Of a stretch of 42,888 bases of DNA, positions 41,539 to 42,888 are shown piece after piece. Both the position numbers and the translations under genes were made by a program. Position 1 is the first letter of the stretch. Every line of letters starts with the position of its first letter. The DNA is from Candidatus Aegiribacteria sp. (GTDB taxonomy: Bacteria > Fermentibacterota > Fermentibacteria > Fermentibacterales > JCC-6): contig JAUVLV010000020.1 in the NCBI GenBank assembly GCA_030600545.1, positions 1 through 42,888 of the forward strand, given 5' to 3'. Below the pieces are notes generated by a model, which saw only the letters and a program-made list of their open reading frames with translations, made no database searches and had not been told where the DNA came from.

Positions 41539-42340
41539 TACCGAGAATGGGTTTAAATTCGGTCTGATAGGATGGCCGATAGTTTATTCTCTGTCTCCAC
41601 TGATTCACGAAGAATTCTTCAGGTCATCAGGCCTGAGTGGCGAATATGCGCCCTATCCCGTTTTTCCTGACAGATTCAGAAAGTCAGTCCTGGAATTGTT
41701 CAGAAATGGCGTCACCGGCCTGAACGTTACTTATCCCCATAAGGCAGCGGCTGCGGAAATATGTAATGAGATAAGTGGTGACGCGGAGGTTCTGGGAGTA
41801 ATAAACACGATAAAAACAGATGGCCGGCGTATTGCCGGTTACAACACAGATACTTACGGTTTCAGCCGTTATATCGACGATAATGACCTTTCAGAGCCTT
41901 TCTTCGTTGTTGGCAGTGGTGGCGCTGCAAGGGCAGTTGATTACATTCTGCGCGAAAGACGTCTGCAATGCGAGCTGTTCTGCAGGAATCCCGGTAATTG
42001 GACAGGTTTTTCTTCCGCGACTAAACTGGATGAACTTAACGATGCTTTAAGAAAAACTGACGGCGGGACTGTGGTAAACGCGACCACAATTGGATGGAAA
42101 AATGATGATGTATTCCCGGTGGATAGATCTTTGCTCGAAAATAAGATTTTTGCGGATCTGAACTACAACGGATCCTGGCAATGGAGGAACAGCTTGCGTA
42201 GCGACAGTGCTGCCGTATATACCGGTGAAATAATGCTTGTGCATCAGGCAGCCAGGTCCTTTGAAATATGGACGGGCACTATGCCCGAGATTGCTGAGGT
42301 TCTTGAAATAGTGCGCAAAAGACTTGAAGAAGGGTTGTGA
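41531..42340 (+). CDS. aroE: Shikimate dehydrogenase
   Basis: The 269-residue product reduces 3-dehydroshikimate to shikimate with NADPH in aromatic amino acid synthesis. Landmarks are SLSPLIH at the substrate site, NVTYPHK with catalytic K71, NTDTYGF with catalytic D107, the nucleotide-binding GSGGAARA starting at 128, and VHQAARSFEIWTG near the end. Length is normal. The start ATG lies within the last 8 nt of the radical SAM gene. Confidence 0.95.
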   Translation: MDDTENGFKFGLIGWPIVYSLSPLIHEEFFRSSGLSGEYAPYPVFPDRFRKSVLELFRNGVTGLNVTYPHKAAAAEICNEISGDAEVLGVINTIKTDGRRIAGYNTDTYGFSRYIDDNDLSEPFFVVGSGGAARAVDYILRERRLQCELFCRNPGNWTGFSSATKLDELNDALRKTDGGTVVNATTIGWKNDDVFPVDRSLLENKIFADLNYNGSWQWRNSLRSDSAAVYTGEIMLVHQAARSFEIWTGTMPEIAEVLEIVRKRLEEGL

Positions 42341-42346
42341 TGACCG

Positions 42347-42888
42347 TTGAAAATAGACGATAGCTGGATTGAAAAACGTTTGAATCACGGTTTCGAAAGA
42401 GATGACCTGAAAGCTGTTCTTCTATCATCAGATTCCGAAGCCGAACTGCTTTACGGAGCTGCCAGGAAAGTAAGAAATAAACATTTTGGAGAAAGAGCCT
42501 TTATAAGAGCTGTCATAGAATTCGCGAACAACTGCAGGTGCAGCTGCCTGTACTGCGGCATGCGCGTGGAAAATACTGATACACCAAGGTTTATTCTTGA
42601 ACCGGACGAGATAGTTTCTGTTGCCCGGAGGGCGAGAGAAAACGGTATCAAGACATTCTTTCTGCAGGCTGCGGAAAGTGAAGAGTACAATGCGGAATGG
42701 CTGGGCAGCGTAATCGGCAGAATATCTAAAATGGGAATGATGGTTTTGCTATGTGTGGGTATTCATGATGTGAATGACCTTGATATATGGTACAGAGCGG
42801 GGGCGCGGAAATTCATACTGAAGCATGAAACCTCCGATGCAGAGCTCTTTGCGAAGATGAAACCCGGGTTTACTCTTTCCGAGAGAAT
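42347..42888 (+). CDS. hydE: HydE-like radical SAM protein (3' partial)
   Basis: The frame from TTG 42347 runs to the window end. Residues 1-45 are the helical lead (EKRLNHGFERDDLKAVLL). The cluster motif C63/C67/C70 sits in FANNCRCSCLYCGMR, and LKHETSDAELFAKMKPGF follows later. Both segments match [FeFe]-hydrogenase maturase HydE (BioB-like barrel). HydE makes part of the diiron cofactor. A close relative such as a PylB-like enzyme is the main alternative. If correct, it points to a hydrogen-metabolising anaerobe; hydF and hydG would be expected outside the window. Confidence 0.75.
   Translation, partial: MKIDDSWIEKRLNHGFERDDLKAVLLSSDSEAELLYGAARKVRNKHFGERAFIRAVIEFANNCRCSCLYCGMRVENTDTPRFILEPDEIVSVARRARENGIKTFFLQAAESEEYNAEWLGSVIGRISKMGMMVLLCVGIHDVNDLDIWYRAGARKFILKHETSDAELFAKMKPGFTLSER

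Noticed and set aside
1-42888. CRISPR array
   Set aside because: No set of short identical repeats with regular spacers was seen in the window.

Overview
This window looks like a piece of chromosome from an uncultured, Gram-negative, probably anaerobic bacterium. The best guess is a candidate phylum near the FCB group (Fermentibacteria- or Aegiribacteria-like), but this is inferred from gene content, not from a marker gene. The reasons are several large secreted proteases ending in a FlgD-like, T9SS-type C-terminal domain, an Omp85 outer-membrane protein, a HydE-like hydrogenase maturase, and heavy use of TTG and GTG starts in tightly overlapping operons.

Layout. (1) 1-9990, plus strand: six overlapping or abutting genes. 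They encode two secreted metalloproteases (M6 and M30-like), a small exported protein, a propeller-like protein, a 1040-residue beta-rich surface protein with a SprA-like motif, and an Omp85 barrel protein. (2) 10072-15720: ordinary single genes (NifX-like protein, amidohydrolase, LapA-like protein, GT-C-like membrane protein) and an S9 peptidase gene broken by an in-frame TAG. (3) 15762-24100, minus strand: eight genes or gene groups, most followed directly by an imperfect inverted repeat of 74-83 bp. The repeats share one architecture (AAC, two bases, stem ... stem, AGC or GAC, GTT) and an extra unpaired base in the 5' arm. I read these as integron attC sites, so the region is a gene-cassette array without an integrase in view. 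Its cargo is a toxin-antitoxin pair, two paralogous propeller lipoproteins, a radical SAM protein, a metallopeptidase, a DUF1232 protein and several fragments. A decayed IS110-family element sits inside one attC site. (4) 24118-28901: two more secreted proteases with sorting domains (subtilisin and gingipain types), with gene debris between them. (5) 28902-35967: tRNA-Leu, tRNA-Met, tRNA-Val, a zinc-ribbon protein, RNase P RNA, RecJ, a DinG/XPD-type helicase and a TPR protein. (6) 36000-40242, minus strand: a CAP-domain protein translationally coupled to an intact HD-GYP membrane protein and then to a catalytically dead HD-GYP partner. (7) 40291-42888, plus strand: a radical SAM protein, shikimate dehydrogenase and a partial HydE-like protein.

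How the genes fit together. The four sorting-domain proteases look like cargo for one outer-membrane export route. The SprA-like and Omp85 genes in the first operon are candidates for part of that route, or for the surface structure that the proteases serve. The cassette array is the most unusual element. It rests on repeat geometry that recurs at least six times and on a split site that can be rebuilt across the insertion sequence.
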